This document shows positions 48,505 through 59,943 of a stretch of DNA of 64,000 nucleotides, piece after piece; position 1 is the stretch's first letter; every line of letters starts with the position of its first letter. The stretch is from Lysobacter sp. Its GTDB lineage: Bacteria > Pseudomonadota > Gammaproteobacteria > Xanthomonadales > Xanthomonadaceae. The stretch lies in assembly GCA_013141175.1 (NCBI GenBank), contig JABFRN010000001.1:310001-374000 (forward strand), in the 5' to 3' direction. Below the pieces are notes generated by a model. That model saw only the letters and a list, made by a program, of their open reading frames with translations. It did no database searches and was not told the origin of the DNA. Both the position numbers and the translations under genes were made by a program.

Positions 48505-48718
48505 TTTCACGTCCCGAACCAAGGCTATCGGCGGAAATGGTGCCACAAGAAGGGGGAGCCTTGGCCCACGACTGCAATCTTTCGGTGTTGGAGCGGCGCC
48601 ATTTCTGTCGATCCGGGACATGGTCTGAAGGCGCGCAATGGCGGGCCAGGGCCGTCCCCGTATCTAGTACGGGGCGGGCTCCACTACAATTCCGCCTTTC
48701 CGCGCACCGCGAAGCACC

Positions 48719-49777
48719 GTGACCCAGACCCCGCCCGCCCCCGCAGGAATGACCTACCGCGACGCCGGTGTCGATATCGATGCAGGCAACGAAGTCGTCG
48801 AGCGCATCAAACCGTTGGTGAAGCGCAGCTTCCGGCCCGAGGTGATGGGCGGACTCGGCGGTTTCGGCGCGCTGTTCGACCTCTCGGGCAAGTACAAAGA
48901 GCCGGTATTGGTTTCCGGCACCGATGGCGTCGGCACCAAACTCAAGCTCGCGCAGCAGTTGAACCGCCACGACACCATCGGGATCGATCTGGTGGCGATG
49001 TGCGTGAACGACGTGCTGGTACAGGGCGCCGAACCACTGTTCTTCCTGGACTATTTCGCCACCGGCAAACTCGATGTCGACACCACCGTGGCCGTGGTCG
49101 GCGGCATCGCCAAGGGCTGCGAACTGTCCGGCTGCGCACTGATCGGCGGCGAAACCGCGGAAATGCCCGACATGTATCCGCCGGGCGAATACGATCTCGC
49201 CGGTTTCTGCGTGGCCGGCGTCGAAAAATCGAAGCTCCTCGACGGCGCCAAGGTGCGCGCAGGCGATGTGCTGATCGGCATCGCTTCCAGCGGTCCGCAC
49301 TCCAACGGCTACTCGCTGATCCGCCGGATCTACGATCGCGCCGGCCGCCCCGCCGACCTCGACCTCGGCGGCGGCGTGACACTGGTCGATGCACTGATGG
49401 CGCCGACGCGCCTGTACGTCAAACCGATCCTAGAACTGCTTGCAGGCACGCACGGCGGCGATGTCAACGCGATGGCGCACATCACCGGCGGCGGTCTGAC
49501 CGAAAACATCATCCGCGTCGTGCCCGATGGCCTCGGGCTGAGCATCGACGCTTCCTCATGGCCGCTGCCGCCGGTGTTCGAATGGCTGCAGCGCGAGGGC
49601 GATGTGTCGCGCGAAGAGATGTGGCGCACCTTCAACTGCGGTATCGGCTTCGTGTTGATCGCACCACCGACTGCGGCGCCCGCACTGGAAAGCGAACTCG
49701 ATCGCCTGGCGCTGCCGCACTGGCGCATCGGCGAAATCAGCACGCACGACAACGGCGAGCGCGTACGGATCGACTGA
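48719..49777 (+). CDS. purM: Phosphoribosylformylglycinamidine cyclo-ligase
   Basis: AIR synthetase of 352 residues (purine pathway, step five). Signatures are [47 protein letters not shown] and [10 protein letters not shown]. The start is GTG at 48719; TACAAT at 48685-48690 may be the -10, with no clear -35. Ten bases separate it from a membrane-protein gene and then purN follows, so the purine genes are nearly contiguous. Confidence 0.96.
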   Translation: MTQTPPAPAGMTYRDAGVDIDAGNEVVERIKPLVKRSFRPEVMGGLGGFGALFDLSGKYKEPVLVSGTDGVGTKLKLAQQLNRHDTIGIDLVAMCVNDVLVQGAEPLFFLDYFATGKLDVDTTVAVVGGIAKGCELSGCALIGGETAEMPDMYPPGEYDLAGFCVAGVEKSKLLDGAKVRAGDVLIGIASSGPHSNGYSLIRRIYDRAGRPADLDLGGGVTLVDALMAPTRLYVKPILELLAGTHGGDVNAMAHITGGGLTENIIRVVPDGLGLSIDASSWPLPPVFEWLQREGDVSREEMWRTFNCGIGFVLIAPPTAAPALESELDRLALPHWRIGEISTHDNGERVRID

Positions 49778-49787
49778 GGAAACAGCG

Positions 49788-50210
49788 ATGAACGGACAGA
49801 ATACGATCGCGTCGGAAACCACCGCGCAGGAACTCGAACATCTGCGGATGCTGTCGATCTTCCACTACATCGTCGGCGGGATCACCGCGCTGTTCTCGCT
49901 GATCCCGGTGATCCACCTCGTGATCGGGCTGGCGATGGTGACCGGGAGACTGGAAGGCACCGATCCCGAAGCCCGCCTCTTCGGCTGGCTGTTCGTGATC
50001 TTCGCTGGCGTGTTCATCGCCTGCGGCATGACGCTCGCGGGCTTCATCGTCCATGCCGGACGCTGTCTTCAGCAGCGACGCCGGCACACGCTCTGCATGG
50101 TCGTTGCCGCGCTCAGCTGCATGATGATGCCGTTCGGCACCATCCTCGGCGTGTTCACGCTGGTCACCATCACCAAACCGTCGGTGAAAGCCTTGTTCGC
50201 CGCACACTGA
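49788..50210 (+). CDS. Hypothetical membrane protein between purM and purN
   Basis: Product of 140 residues with three to four hydrophobic segments (about 26-52, 66-88 and 100-130), not recognised as a named family. AGGAA precedes the ATG. The N-terminal LEHLRMLSIFHYIVGGI pattern is seen in similar small xanthomonad membrane proteins. It ends one base before purN, so it is clearly co-transcribed. Confidence 0.83.
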   Translation: MNGQNTIASETTAQELEHLRMLSIFHYIVGGITALFSLIPVIHLVIGLAMVTGRLEGTDPEARLFGWLFVIFAGVFIACGMTLAGFIVHAGRCLQQRRRHTLCMVVAALSCMMMPFGTILGVFTLVTITKPSVKALFAAH

Positions 50211-50211
50211 G

Positions 50212-50871
50212 ATGGCAGTTCCGCGCCTTGCGGTTCTCGCCTCCGGCGCCGGCACCAACCTGCAGGCACTGATCGACGCCATCGTTTCCGGGGAACTATC
50301 CGCGCGGATCGTCGGCGTGTTCTCGGACAAGCCGGCATCGCCCGCGATGCAGCGCGCCGTCGAAGCGGGCGTTCCGGCGACCGCGCTGTCGCCGAAAGCA
50401 TTCGCATCGCGCGCAGCGTTCGACGCCGCGTTGTTTGCAGCCATCGATGCGGCACAGCCGGATCTGATCGTCTGCGCCGGCTACATGCGGCTGATCTCTG
50501 CGGCGGAAGTCGAGGCGCGACCGGATCGCATGATCAATCTGCATCCCTCGCTGTTGCCGGCGTTCAAGGGACTGCACACGCACCAGCAGGCACTTGACGC
50601 GGGTGTACTCGAACACGGCGCCAGCGTGCATGTGGTCACCGCCGATCTCGACGGCGGCCCGGTGATCGCCCGGGCACGGGTCCCCGTGCTGCCCGGCGAC
50701 AGCGCCGAAACGCTCGCGGCGCGGGTGCGCGAACAGGAACACCCGCTGCTGGTCGAAACGGTGCGACTGCTCGGCGAAGGCCGGTTGCGGCTGGGCGGAG
50801 GGCGCATCTGCCTGAACGACAGAGCGCTTGAGGCCCCCCTTCAGCTGGGAGCCAACCGGCAACTCGCATGA
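50212..50871 (+). CDS. purN: Phosphoribosylglycinamide formyltransferase
   Basis: GART of 219 residues, using 10-formyl-THF (purine step three). GAGTNLQALIDAI, NLHPSLLPAFKGLHTHQQ and DGGPVIARARVPV are the family motifs. The ATG immediately follows the membrane-protein stop. Its TGA overlaps the ATG of the first DUF3108 gene (ATGA). Confidence 0.95.
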   Translation: MAVPRLAVLASGAGTNLQALIDAIVSGELSARIVGVFSDKPASPAMQRAVEAGVPATALSPKAFASRAAFDAALFAAIDAAQPDLIVCAGYMRLISAAEVEARPDRMINLHPSLLPAFKGLHTHQQALDAGVLEHGASVHVVTADLDGGPVIARARVPVLPGDSAETLAARVREQEHPLLVETVRLLGEGRLRLGGGRICLNDRALEAPLQLGANRQLA

Positions 50872-51656
50872 TGCCGCCCGTCATGCGCCCACTTTCCGCC
50901 CTCCCCGCCCTGATCCTCTTCTGTGCACTCTTCTGTGCGCTGCCCCAGGGTCATGCGCAAGATGGCCCGGCACAAGCGAGCCTCCCACCGTCCGTATCGG
51001 AGATTCCCACGCCGGTACTGGAACCCTTCCTCGCCACCTACGAGGCGCAATACCACGGGAAACCGGCCGGCAGCGCCACGATGCGGGTAGTCCACGACCA
51101 CGACGCGCAGTGGCGTGTCGACCTCGGCATCGAAGGCCGTCGCGGCATGGCGGGGGTGCTGGGCCTGAACCTGCAGCAGAGCACCGCTTTCGATGTCATC
51201 GACGATGCCTACCGCCCGCTTGGTCAGAGCACCGTCCGCAAAGGCCTGTTCCTGGGCCGCAAGACGGTCGGCACCTATGACTGGAACAAGGCCAGCGCGC
51301 GCTGGCACGGCGACCTCAAACCGCAGCACCGGCAGCCCGTCGCCCTGCAACCGGGCGATATGAGCGGCCTGCTGATCAATCTCGCGATCATCCGCGACGC
51401 CCGCCCGGGCGCTGTCCTGCGCTATCGTTTCGTCGAAGGCGGCCGGGTCCGCGAGCACATCTACCAGGTCGCGGCCGAACCGGAGACGGTAACGCTGGGC
51501 GAGCTGAGCTACACGACCCTGCGCGTCGCCCGTACCAATGGCGGCAACGACGACACCGTCGTCTGGGTCGCCCAAGGCGTACCGACCCCGGTGCGCATCC
51601 TGCAGCGCGAGGACGGCGAGGATGCCGTCGACCTGCGCCTGATCGAATACAAATGA
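50868..51656 (+). CDS. DUF3108 domain-containing exported protein (copy 1)
   Basis: Periplasmic protein of 262 residues with signal peptide of about 1-31 (ends HAQ), then a DUF3108 beta domain with FLATYEAQYHGKPAG, and a conserved GDMSGLLINLAIIRDA. Function is unknown. The ATG overlaps the purN stop. A paralogue follows 20 bases later; the two share the same order of motifs, so they are a tandem duplication. Confidence 0.87.
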   Translation: MMPPVMRPLSALPALILFCALFCALPQGHAQDGPAQASLPPSVSEIPTPVLEPFLATYEAQYHGKPAGSATMRVVHDHDAQWRVDLGIEGRRGMAGVLGLNLQQSTAFDVIDDAYRPLGQSTVRKGLFLGRKTVGTYDWNKASARWHGDLKPQHRQPVALQPGDMSGLLINLAIIRDARPGAVLRYRFVEGGRVREHIYQVAAEPETVTLGELSYTTLRVARTNGGNDDTVVWVAQGVPTPVRILQREDGEDAVDLRLIEYK

Positions 51657-51676
51657 TCCATCCCCCAAGGACCGCC

Positions 51677-52378
51677 ATGACCCTCGCCGGCTTCTCCCCC
51701 ATCGTCCGCAGCCTGCTGCTCACCGCAACGCTGGTCGCTGCGTCCGCGATGGCGGCTCCCGCGCGCGCGCTGGAACCTTTTGCCGCCGACTACCAGGCCA
51801 GCTACATGGGCCTGTCGGCCAACGGCCGCATGACCATCGAGGCGCAGGGCGGCAATCAGTGGAAATACACGCTGAAGATCAGCAATCAGGTCGCGCAGCT
51901 GACCCAGACCACCGTATTCGAGGACCGCGACGGCCAGTGGCGCCCGCTCACCGGCACCGATGCCTCGCTGCTGCTGGTCAAGAAGATCCGCCGCAATGCG
52001 GTCTACGACTGGGCCAAGGGCGAAGCGCGCTGGAGCGGCGACATCAAACCCGAACGCGCCGGTCCGGTGTCGCTGCAGGCCGGCGACGTCGACGGCCTGC
52101 TGATGAACCTCGCCATCGCCCGCGATGCCATCGCCGGCAAACCGCTGCGTTACCGCATGGTCGACGAAGGCCGCGCGAAGCCGATGAGCTTCACCGTCGC
52201 CGGCAAGGAAAGCATCAGCATCGGCGGCAAACCGCGCCAAGCGACCAAACTGGTCAGCACCAACGGCAACAAACAGATGCTGATCTGGGTGGTCGAGGGC
52301 TTGGCGCTGCCGGCGCGCATCCTCCAGCGCAAGGATGGCAAGGACGATATCGATCTGAAGATCGTGTCGGTGAAGTGA
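51677..52378 (+). CDS. DUF3108 domain-containing exported protein (copy 2)
   Basis: Paralogue of the preceding gene, 233 residues: signal peptide of about 1-32 (ends ARA), FAADYQASYMGLSAN, then GDVDGLLMNLAIARDA. The start at 51677 is chosen because AAGGA (51667-51671) lies five bases upstream; ATG 51653, overlapping the previous stop, is the alternative. Last gene before a strong terminator. Confidence 0.87.
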   Translation: MTLAGFSPIVRSLLLTATLVAASAMAAPARALEPFAADYQASYMGLSANGRMTIEAQGGNQWKYTLKISNQVAQLTQTTVFEDRDGQWRPLTGTDASLLLVKKIRRNAVYDWAKGEARWSGDIKPERAGPVSLQAGDVDGLLMNLAIARDAIAGKPLRYRMVDEGRAKPMSFTVAGKESISIGGKPRQATKLVSTNGNKQMLIWVVEGLALPARILQRKDGKDDIDLKIVSVK

Positions 52379-52445
52379 TCGGCTTCGGCTGGAGGCTGGA
52401 GGATCGCCCGATATTCCCGAGAAAATCCCATCAGGCCGAAGACCA

Positions 52446-52473
52446 AAAAAGCCCTGGAAATCCAGGGCTTTTT
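52446..52473 (+). terminator. Rho-independent terminator after the purM operon
   Basis: Thirteen-base perfect stem (52446-52458 with 52461-52473), the two inner bases giving an effective loop of about four, and the T5 tail. A-runs on the left make it bidirectional, fitting its place between the purM-DUF3108 operon and leftward murA. Confidence 0.93.
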
Positions 52474-52506
52474 CGTTGCTGAAACTTCGATCGCCGAAAC
52501 CCGCGA

Positions 52507-53887
<1,381 letters not shown>

Positions 53888-53905
53888 GAAGCCATCGAAA
53901 AAACG

Positions 53906-54136
53906 TCAACCCGCTTCTTCCGGCGTGAGCGTCTTCAACGACAGCGCGTGGATCGCGCCGCCCATCAATTCGCCGAGCGTGGCATAGACCATGCGGTGGC
54001 GGGCCAGCGGCAACTTGCCCTTGAAGGCATCGCAGACCACCAGCGCCTCGAAATGCACCCCGTCGTCGCCCTGCACGAGGGCCTGGGCGCCGGGCAGGCC
54101 CTGTTCGATCAGTTCGCGGATGGTGTCGGGGGTCAT
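53906..54136 (-). CDS. ibaG: BolA/IbaG family iron-metabolism protein
   Basis: Small protein of 76 residues with the BolA class II fold (VHFEALVVCDAFKGKLPLARHRMVY). BolA-like proteins pair with monothiol glutaredoxins in Fe-S handling. In many gammaproteobacteria ibaG directly precedes murA, as here. It diverges from kdsD over 115 bases. Confidence 0.92.
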   Translation of the reverse strand: MTPDTIRELIEQGLPGAQALVQGDDGVHFEALVVCDAFKGKLPLARHRMVYATLGELMGGAIHALSLKTLTPEEAG

Positions 54137-54251
54137 CGGAGGGTCTGGGTCCTGCGCAGCGCGATGCTGCGTTCATGGGCGGTGCGGGCAATCCCGGGGG
54201 CGGGTGCGTAGAATTGCGCGCTTAGCGTAACGGAAAGCCGTCTGCTCCCCA

Positions 54252-55271
54252 ATGGCGAACGTATCAGTTCAACCCATCGCTCTGTCTCCCGATACCGCCA
54301 GCGACGCCGCCCTGGCCGACAGCGGCCGTCGGGTGTTCGAGATCGAGCGCGACGGCCTGACGGCGGTGGCGGCCCGGATCGATGGCGATTTCTCCACGGC
54401 CTGCCGCATCCTGCTGGCCTGCCAAGGCCGGGTGGTCTGTATCGGCATGGGCAAATCCGGCCATGTCGCGCGCAAGATCGCCGCCACCCTCGCGTCCACC
54501 GGCACGCCCGCCTTCTACGTGCACCCGGGCGAAGCCGGCCACGGCGACCTCGGCATGATCACCGACCGCGACGTGGTGCTGGCGCTGTCCTACTCAGGTG
54601 AGTCCGACGAAATCCTCACCCTGCTGCCGGTGCTCAAGCGCCAGGGCAACCTGCTGATCGCGATGACCGGTCGCGCGCAGTCGACGATGGCGCGGGAGGC
54701 CGACCTGCATCTGGATGTGAGCGTGCCGGCCGAAGCCTGCCCACTGGCGTTGGCGCCGACCGCCAGCACCACGGCTTCGCTGGCGATGGGCGATGCCCTC
54801 GCGGTGGCGCTGCTCGAGGCCCGCGGCTTCACTTCCGAGGATTTCGCGCGCTCGCACCCGGCCGGCGCGCTCGGCCGGCGTCTGCTGCTGCATATCGCCG
54901 ATGTGATGCACGCCGGAGACGATGTCCCGCGCGTGGACGCGGACGCCACCCTGAGCGACGCATTGCTGGAAATGAGCCGCAAGCGGCTGGGAATGACGGC
55001 CGTCGTCGATGGCGACGGTCGTCTGCTCGGGCTGTATACCGATGGCGACCTGCGCCGCTCGCTGGCGGACCCATCGACCGATGTGCGCGAAACCCGCATC
55101 GACAGACTCATGACCCGCACACCGGTCACGATCGACGCCGACGCGCTCGCGGTCGAAGCCGCGCAACTGATGGAAACGCACAAGATCAACGCGCTGCTGG
55201 TGATCGATGGCGAACGCCGCGTGGTCGGCGCGCTCAACATCCACGACCTGCTGCGGGCGCGGGTCGTCTGA
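54252..55271 (+). CDS. kdsD: Arabinose-5-phosphate isomerase KdsD
   Basis: Interconverts ribulose-5-P and arabinose-5-P for KDO synthesis. Length is 339 residues: SIS domain of about 45-180 (GMGKSGHVARKIAATLAST) and two CBS domains of about 215-335. The stop overlaps the kdsC ATG by one base. It heads the LPS-core/Lpt set kdsD-kdsC-lptC-lptA-lptB. Confidence 0.95.
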   Translation: MANVSVQPIALSPDTASDAALADSGRRVFEIERDGLTAVAARIDGDFSTACRILLACQGRVVCIGMGKSGHVARKIAATLASTGTPAFYVHPGEAGHGDLGMITDRDVVLALSYSGESDEILTLLPVLKRQGNLLIAMTGRAQSTMAREADLHLDVSVPAEACPLALAPTASTTASLAMGDALAVALLEARGFTSEDFARSHPAGALGRRLLLHIADVMHAGDDVPRVDADATLSDALLEMSRKRLGMTAVVDGDGRLLGLYTDGDLRRSLADPSTDVRETRIDRLMTRTPVTIDADALAVEAAQLMETHKINALLVIDGERRVVGALNIHDLLRARVV

Positions 55272-55870
55272 TGGCCTCTACGCCGGTCGAACACGCCTCC
55301 GCCGAGCACATGACGCTGACCGAACGCGCCGGACGCGGCAGCATGCTGCGATCGCGCGCCGGCAACATCCGTCTTGCCTGTTTCGATGTCGACGGCACGC
55401 TCACCGACGGCCGACTGTTCTTCGACAGCGACGGCCGCGAGCTCAAGGCGTTTCACGTGCACGATGGCCAAGGCCTGGTACTGCTGCGCGAGGCCGGGAT
55501 CGAGGTCGCGCTGATCACCGCCCGGCACAGCGAAGTCGCGCGCCGACGTGCCGATGAGCTGCGCGTGCGCGCGCACATCGGCGTGAAGGACAAACTCGCC
55601 TGCGTGCTGGAATTGTGCGACGAACTCGGCATCGGGCTCGATGCGGTCTGCTTCATGGGCGACGACCTGCCCGATCTGCCGGCGATGCGCGCGGCGGGCC
55701 TGTCGGTCGCGCCCGCCAACGCGCATGCGTTCACCGCTGCCCAGGCCGAGTTGCGCACGCGCGCGAACGCGGGCGAAGGCGCAGCGCGCGAACTGTGCGA
55801 CCTGCTGATCGCCGCGCAGGGTGGATTCGACGAACCGATGCCTTCGACGCCGACCGGGGAATCCTCATGA
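55271..55870 (+). CDS. kdsC: 3-deoxy-D-manno-octulosonate 8-phosphate phosphatase
   Basis: HAD-family phosphatase of 199 residues. Nucleophile D39 and D41 lie in FDVDGTLTDG; GDDLPDLPAM is the late metal loop. It releases KDO from KDO-8-P. The start is coupled to kdsD (TGATG) and its stop overlaps lptC (ATGA). Confidence 0.95.
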   Translation: MASTPVEHASAEHMTLTERAGRGSMLRSRAGNIRLACFDVDGTLTDGRLFFDSDGRELKAFHVHDGQGLVLLREAGIEVALITARHSEVARRRADELRVRAHIGVKDKLACVLELCDELGIGLDAVCFMGDDLPDLPAMRAAGLSVAPANAHAFTAAQAELRTRANAGEGAARELCDLLIAAQGGFDEPMPSTPTGESS

Positions 55871-56427
55871 GCTGGCGCGGCGTCCTCATCCTGTGTCTGC
55901 TGGTCGGCGCGCTGCTCAGCGGTTGGGCCGTGTGGAAGCATCGCAATCCGCCCATGCAGGTCGCCGCCGCGAACGCGCGCCCGGACTATGTGCTGCACGA
56001 TTTCGAACTCACCGCGCTCAACGGCGAAGGCAAGGAATCCTTCACCCTGCGCGCGCCGAACCTGGAGCGCCGCCCGAACGACGACAGCATGTCGCTGACG
56101 ACCCCGGTGTTCCAGGTGCCCGACGGCACCGGAAAGCATTGGGACATCCGCTCGAAGCAGGGCTGGGTCAGCGCCGACCAGAAGGAAATCAGGCTGATCG
56201 GCGATGTGAAGGCCAACAGCCCGGCCGACGACCTGCGCCCGATCACCATGAACACCGATCGTTTGAACGTTTTCCCGGGCCAGAACCGCGCCAGCACCGA
56301 CGCTGTGGTGACCATCGTTCAGCCCGGCTCTATACTCCGTGGACGCGGTTTCGCGGTGTCCACGACCACGAAACGCTATGTGTTCCGCTCCGAGGTCAGG
56401 TCCCGCTATGTCACTGTTCGCCGCTGA
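55867..56427 (+). CDS. lptC: LPS export system protein LptC
   Basis: Bitopic inner-membrane protein of 186 residues. One transmembrane helix (about 5-22), then the periplasmic jellyroll that receives LPS from LptB2FG and passes it to LptA. It is recognised by position and by the weak family pattern LTTPVFQVPDGTGKHWDIRS. It overlaps lptA by 20 bases. Confidence 0.88.
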   Translation: MSWRGVLILCLLVGALLSGWAVWKHRNPPMQVAAANARPDYVLHDFELTALNGEGKESFTLRAPNLERRPNDDSMSLTTPVFQVPDGTGKHWDIRSKQGWVSADQKEIRLIGDVKANSPADDLRPITMNTDRLNVFPGQNRASTDAVVTIVQPGSILRGRGFAVSTTTKRYVFRSEVRSRYVTVRR

Positions 56428-56965
56428 TTCCATGCCCGCCCGTTGCGTGCGCCTTCCGCTTGTCGCGCTGTTCACGGCCGCAGCCTTCATCGCACTGCCC
56501 GCGCTCGCGCGCGAGTCGGACCGCAACCAGCCGATGGATATCGAGTCCGACCATCAGGAAGGCACTCTGGACGGCAACAGCATCAACACCTTGTCGGGCA
56601 ATGTCGTGATCAAACAAGGCACGTTGGACATCCGCGCTTCCAAGGCCGATATCCATCAGAGCGGCGGCGAAGTCGTCCGCGCGGTGCTCACCGGCAGCCA
56701 GGCCGTGCTCAAGCAGCAGATGGACGACGGCTCGCCGATGACCGCCAAGGCCGACCGCATCGACTACAACATGAGCACCGATGTGGTGGTGCTGACCGGC
56801 AGCTACACCGTGACCACGCCGCGCGGCAGCACCAGCGGCCAGCGACTCACGTACGACCTCAAGAGCGGCCGTCTCGAAAGCGGCGGCCAGGGCAGCGGGC
56901 GGGTGAAGATGACCATCCAGCCGAAGTCCACGCGAACGACGCCTGCGCCAGCGGGCAAACCCTGA
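56408..56965 (+). CDS. lptA: LPS transport periplasmic protein LptA
   Basis: Periplasmic bridge protein of 185 residues. The signal peptide ends near LARE, then the OstA-like jellyroll: [18 protein letters not shown] and [17 protein letters not shown] are typical. The ATG at 56408 has AGG (56398-56400) seven bases upstream; ATG 56432 is a shorter possibility. The start overlaps lptC and the stop overlaps lptB by one base. Confidence 0.93.
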   Translation: MSLFAADSMPARCVRLPLVALFTAAAFIALPALARESDRNQPMDIESDHQEGTLDGNSINTLSGNVVIKQGTLDIRASKADIHQSGGEVVRAVLTGSQAVLKQQMDDGSPMTAKADRIDYNMSTDVVVLTGSYTVTTPRGSTSGQRLTYDLKSGRLESGGQGSGRVKMTIQPKSTRTTPAPAGKP

Positions 56966-57684
56966 TGCTGGTCGCAGAGGGATTGCGCAAGCGCTACAAG
57001 TCGCGCGAGGTCGTCCGCGACTTCGGCCTGACCTTGAATGCCGGCGAAGTCGTCGGCCTGCTCGGCCCCAACGGTGCCGGCAAGACCACCTGCTTCTACA
57101 TGATCGTGGGCCTGGTACCGACCGACGCCGGCCGCATCACCCTCGACGGCAAGGACATCACCGGCGAACCGATGTATGCCCGCGCCAAGCGCGGCGTCGG
57201 CTATCTGCCGCAGGAACCCTCGGTGTTCCGCAAGCTCAGCGTGGCCGACAATCTGCGACTGGTGCTGGAACTGCGCCCCGACCTCGATCGTGCCGGCCGC
57301 GAGCGCGAACTCGCCTCGCTGATGGACGAGCTGCAGATCGCCCATGTCTCCGAGCAGAGCGGCGCCAGCCTCTCCGGCGGCGAGCGCCGCCGGGTCGAGA
57401 TCGCCCGCGCCTTGGCCGCAAAACCGCGGTTGATCCTGCTCGACGAACCGTTCGCCGGCGTCGACCCGATTTCGGTCGGCGAGATCCAGCGGATCGTCCG
57501 CCACTTGAAGAAACGCGGCATCGGTGTATTGATCACCGATCACAACGTGCGCGAGACGCTGGGTATCTGCGACCGCGCCTACATCCTGAGTGAAGGCAGT
57601 GTGCTGGCACAGGGCGCACCGGAGGCGCTGTTGGCGAACCAGGACGTCCGCCGGGTCTACCTCGGCGAGTCGTTCCGTCTGTAA
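56965..57684 (+). CDS. lptB: LPS export ABC transporter ATP-binding protein LptB
   Basis: Cytoplasmic ATPase of 239 residues. Walker A GPNGAGKT (34-41), signature LSGGERRR, Walker [14 protein letters not shown] and the LptB-specific DHNVRETL are all present. It acts with LptF and LptG, not in this window. The start shares a base with the lptA stop. rpoN follows after 95 bases that contain a GC-rich hairpin (about 57706-57732). Confidence 0.97.
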   Translation: MLVAEGLRKRYKSREVVRDFGLTLNAGEVVGLLGPNGAGKTTCFYMIVGLVPTDAGRITLDGKDITGEPMYARAKRGVGYLPQEPSVFRKLSVADNLRLVLELRPDLDRAGRERELASLMDELQIAHVSEQSGASLSGGERRRVEIARALAAKPRLILLDEPFAGVDPISVGEIQRIVRHLKKRGIGVLITDHNVRETLGICDRAYILSEGSVLAQGAPEALLANQDVRRVYLGESFRL

Positions 57685-57779
57685 GTCGTCCATCCCATGT
57701 TTTCCGGCCCCGGCACACACGGGCCGGGCCGATCATTCCGCTGTAGCCCCGGCAAGACGCCACGATCTACCATAGGGAC

Positions 57780-59234
57780 ATGAAGCCACGCCTGCAGACA
57801 TCGCTGGGTCAACAGCTCGTCCTGACGCCGCAGTTGCGTCAGGCGCTGCATCTGCTGCAGCTGTCTTCGCTTGAGCTCGAAAACGAAATCACCCTCGCCG
57901 TCGAAAGCAACCCGCTGCTCGACTGGGTCGAAACCGACAACGACCCGACCGAAAGCACGCCCGAGGGCATGCCTGAACAGGCCCCTGCGCCCGATGCCAC
58001 CAGCGCGGATGAATCGGCGGAACGCGAACACGGCAACGATGACGACGGCTGGGAGCCCCCCGACAGCTGGAACACCAGCAGCTCCGGCAGCGGAAGCGGC
58101 AATGGCAGCGACGAAGACGGCGCGGATCCGATGGACCGGCTGGTCCGTACCGAATCGCTGCACGATCACCTGTCGTGGCAGCTGCACCTGACCCGACTGT
58201 CGCCGCAGGACCAGCGCATCGGCGCCGCGCTGATCGACGCCATCGACGACGATGGTTATCTGCGCGAACCGCTCGACGCCATCGCCGAAATGCTGCGGCC
58301 GGAGCTCAATGTCGGCACGGCGGAAGTGGCGGCGGTCCTGTGCCAGATCCAGCGGTTCGATCCGCTGGGCATCGGTGCCCGCGACCTGCGCGAATGCCTC
58401 ACCCTCCAGCTCGAAGCGCTGTCCGACGACACCCCCGGCAAGGCCATGGCGCTGCGGATCGTCGACGGACCACTGGAACGGCTGCCGAAGATCGGCGCGG
58501 ATGGTCTCGCCGCCGAAATGGGCGCGCCGGCGGATGAAGTCGCGACCGGCCTGCATCTGGTCCGTTCACTCGACCCCAGGCCCGGCGCGCAGCACGGCGC
58601 GATGGGCGCGGATACCTACATCACCCCGGATTGCGTGATCTGGCGGCATCAGGGGCTTTGGCGGGCGGCACTCGCCGGCAGTCACACCCGGCTGACCATC
58701 CACCGTGGTTACGAAGGCATGATCCAGCACGCCAGCAGCAGCGACGCCAGCTATCTGCGCGGCCGGCTGCAAGAGGCGCGATGGCTGCTCAAGCATCTCG
58801 AAGCGCGCGGCGACACCCTGCTCAAAGTGGTGCGCTGCCTGATCCGGCAACAATCGGGCTTTCTCGAATTCGGCGAGCAGGCGCTGCGCCCGCTCACGCT
58901 GCGCGAAGTGGCCGCCGAAGTGGGTCTGCATGAGTCCACCGTCTCGCGCGCGATCGCACGCAAGTACGCGGTCACCCCGCGCGGCACGCTGCCGCTGCGC
59001 AGTTTCTTCGCCTCGGGCATCGGCACCGAAGGCGGTGGCGAAGCGTCCAGCACCGCCATCCAGTCGATGATCAAACGACTGATCGAAGCCGAGAATCCAC
59101 GCAAGCCGCTGTCCGACGCGAAACTGGCCGATACGCTGAAAGCCTCCGGCGTACCGGTGGCGCGCCGCACGGTGGCGAAATATCGCGAATCGATGAATAT
59201 CCCGGCATCGCACGAACGCGTGCGAATGGCCTGA
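57780..59234 (+). CDS. rpoN: RNA polymerase sigma-54 factor
   Basis: Alternative sigma factor of 484 residues needing AAA+ activators. Region I is Gln/Leu-rich (residues 1-45: LGQQLVLTPQLRQALHLLQL), then an acidic, Ser/Gly-rich linker (about 50-118), the core-binding part, and the RpoN box ARRTVAKYRE at 461-470 near the C-terminus. It follows lptB, as in many proteobacteria, and is followed by hpf. Confidence 0.97.
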   Translation: MKPRLQTSLGQQLVLTPQLRQALHLLQLSSLELENEITLAVESNPLLDWVETDNDPTESTPEGMPEQAPAPDATSADESAEREHGNDDDGWEPPDSWNTSSSGSGSGNGSDEDGADPMDRLVRTESLHDHLSWQLHLTRLSPQDQRIGAALIDAIDDDGYLREPLDAIAEMLRPELNVGTAEVAAVLCQIQRFDPLGIGARDLRECLTLQLEALSDDTPGKAMALRIVDGPLERLPKIGADGLAAEMGAPADEVATGLHLVRSLDPRPGAQHGAMGADTYITPDCVIWRHQGLWRAALAGSHTRLTIHRGYEGMIQHASSSDASYLRGRLQEARWLLKHLEARGDTLLKVVRCLIRQQSGFLEFGEQALRPLTLREVAAEVGLHESTVSRAIARKYAVTPRGTLPLRSFFASGIGTEGGGEASSTAIQSMIKRLIEAENPRKPLSDAKLADTLKASGVPVARRTVAKYRESMNIPASHERVRMA

Positions 59235-59534
59235 ATACCCGGCGGATCACGGATTGCTACGGTATACAAGCGCGATTCACGCGGCTGAATCGCGGCGCGG
59301 CATGCCTTCCCGAAACTGTCGACGTTCGCACTTGCGTCCATGCCGGGCTGGGGTACCCTGTCCAAGAGGGGTGGTCGCGCGATGCCGGCCTTGCATCAAG
59401 GCAACGCGGACCCGACATCCCTCGTGTACGGGACCTCCATCCAGTACAGGTGGAGGAACCGGCGTCGCGGTATCGGCCAGCTGGGCCCGATGTCGCGATG
59501 TGGACCCAGGCCCGGCAACCAGAGGACACCGTCG
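59235..59534. other. 300-base rpoN-hpf gap with an inverted repeat and possible promoter
   Basis: A perfect nine-base inverted repeat, CGCGATTCA (59271-59279) and TGAATCGCG (59286-59294), loop of six, no T-run; it may stop or stabilise the rpoN mRNA. TTGCGT (59332-59337), 16 bases, TACCCT (59354-59359) is a poor-to-fair promoter for hpf. No open frame here resembles a gene. Confidence 0.45.
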
Positions 59535-59864
59535 ATGCGTATCGAAACCCACGGCCACCAGATCGAAGTCACCCCCGCCCTGCGCGATTACGTCGAAACC
59601 AAACTCTCGCGCCTCGGTCGACATTTCGAACATCCGATGGATGTCGTCCGCACCCAGCTCAGCATCGACCGACCCGATCACCGCGCCGAGGCCACCGTCC
59701 ACATCTCCGGCCGCACGCTGCATGCCGATGCCAACGGCCAGGACATGTATGCCGCCATCGATCTGCTCACCGACAAACTCGACCGGCTGTTGATCAAGCA
59801 CAAGGAAAAAATGGTCGACCATCATCGCGGCGAAAGCCTCGCCCACAGCGTCGATCTGGGCTGA
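59535..59864 (+). CDS. hpf: Ribosome hibernation-promoting factor (short form)
   Basis: Small ribosome-binding protein of 109 residues; promotes 100S dimers and dormancy. [24 protein letters not shown] and the basic end with [14 protein letters not shown] are characteristic of short HPF/YfiA. It is under sigma-54-linked neighbours but no sigma-54 site is seen. hprK starts 79 bases later, which leaves no room for ptsN. Confidence 0.95.
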   Translation: MRIETHGHQIEVTPALRDYVETKLSRLGRHFEHPMDVVRTQLSIDRPDHRAEATVHISGRTLHADANGQDMYAAIDLLTDKLDRLLIKHKEKMVDHHRGESLAHSVDLG

Positions 59865-59943
59865 TCCATTCCAATCGCAGCCGACGTCGCGGCTCGCGCC
59901 GCGCGTCGGCCCACCCTCTCTCCACTCTTCCGCTTCGCACCCC

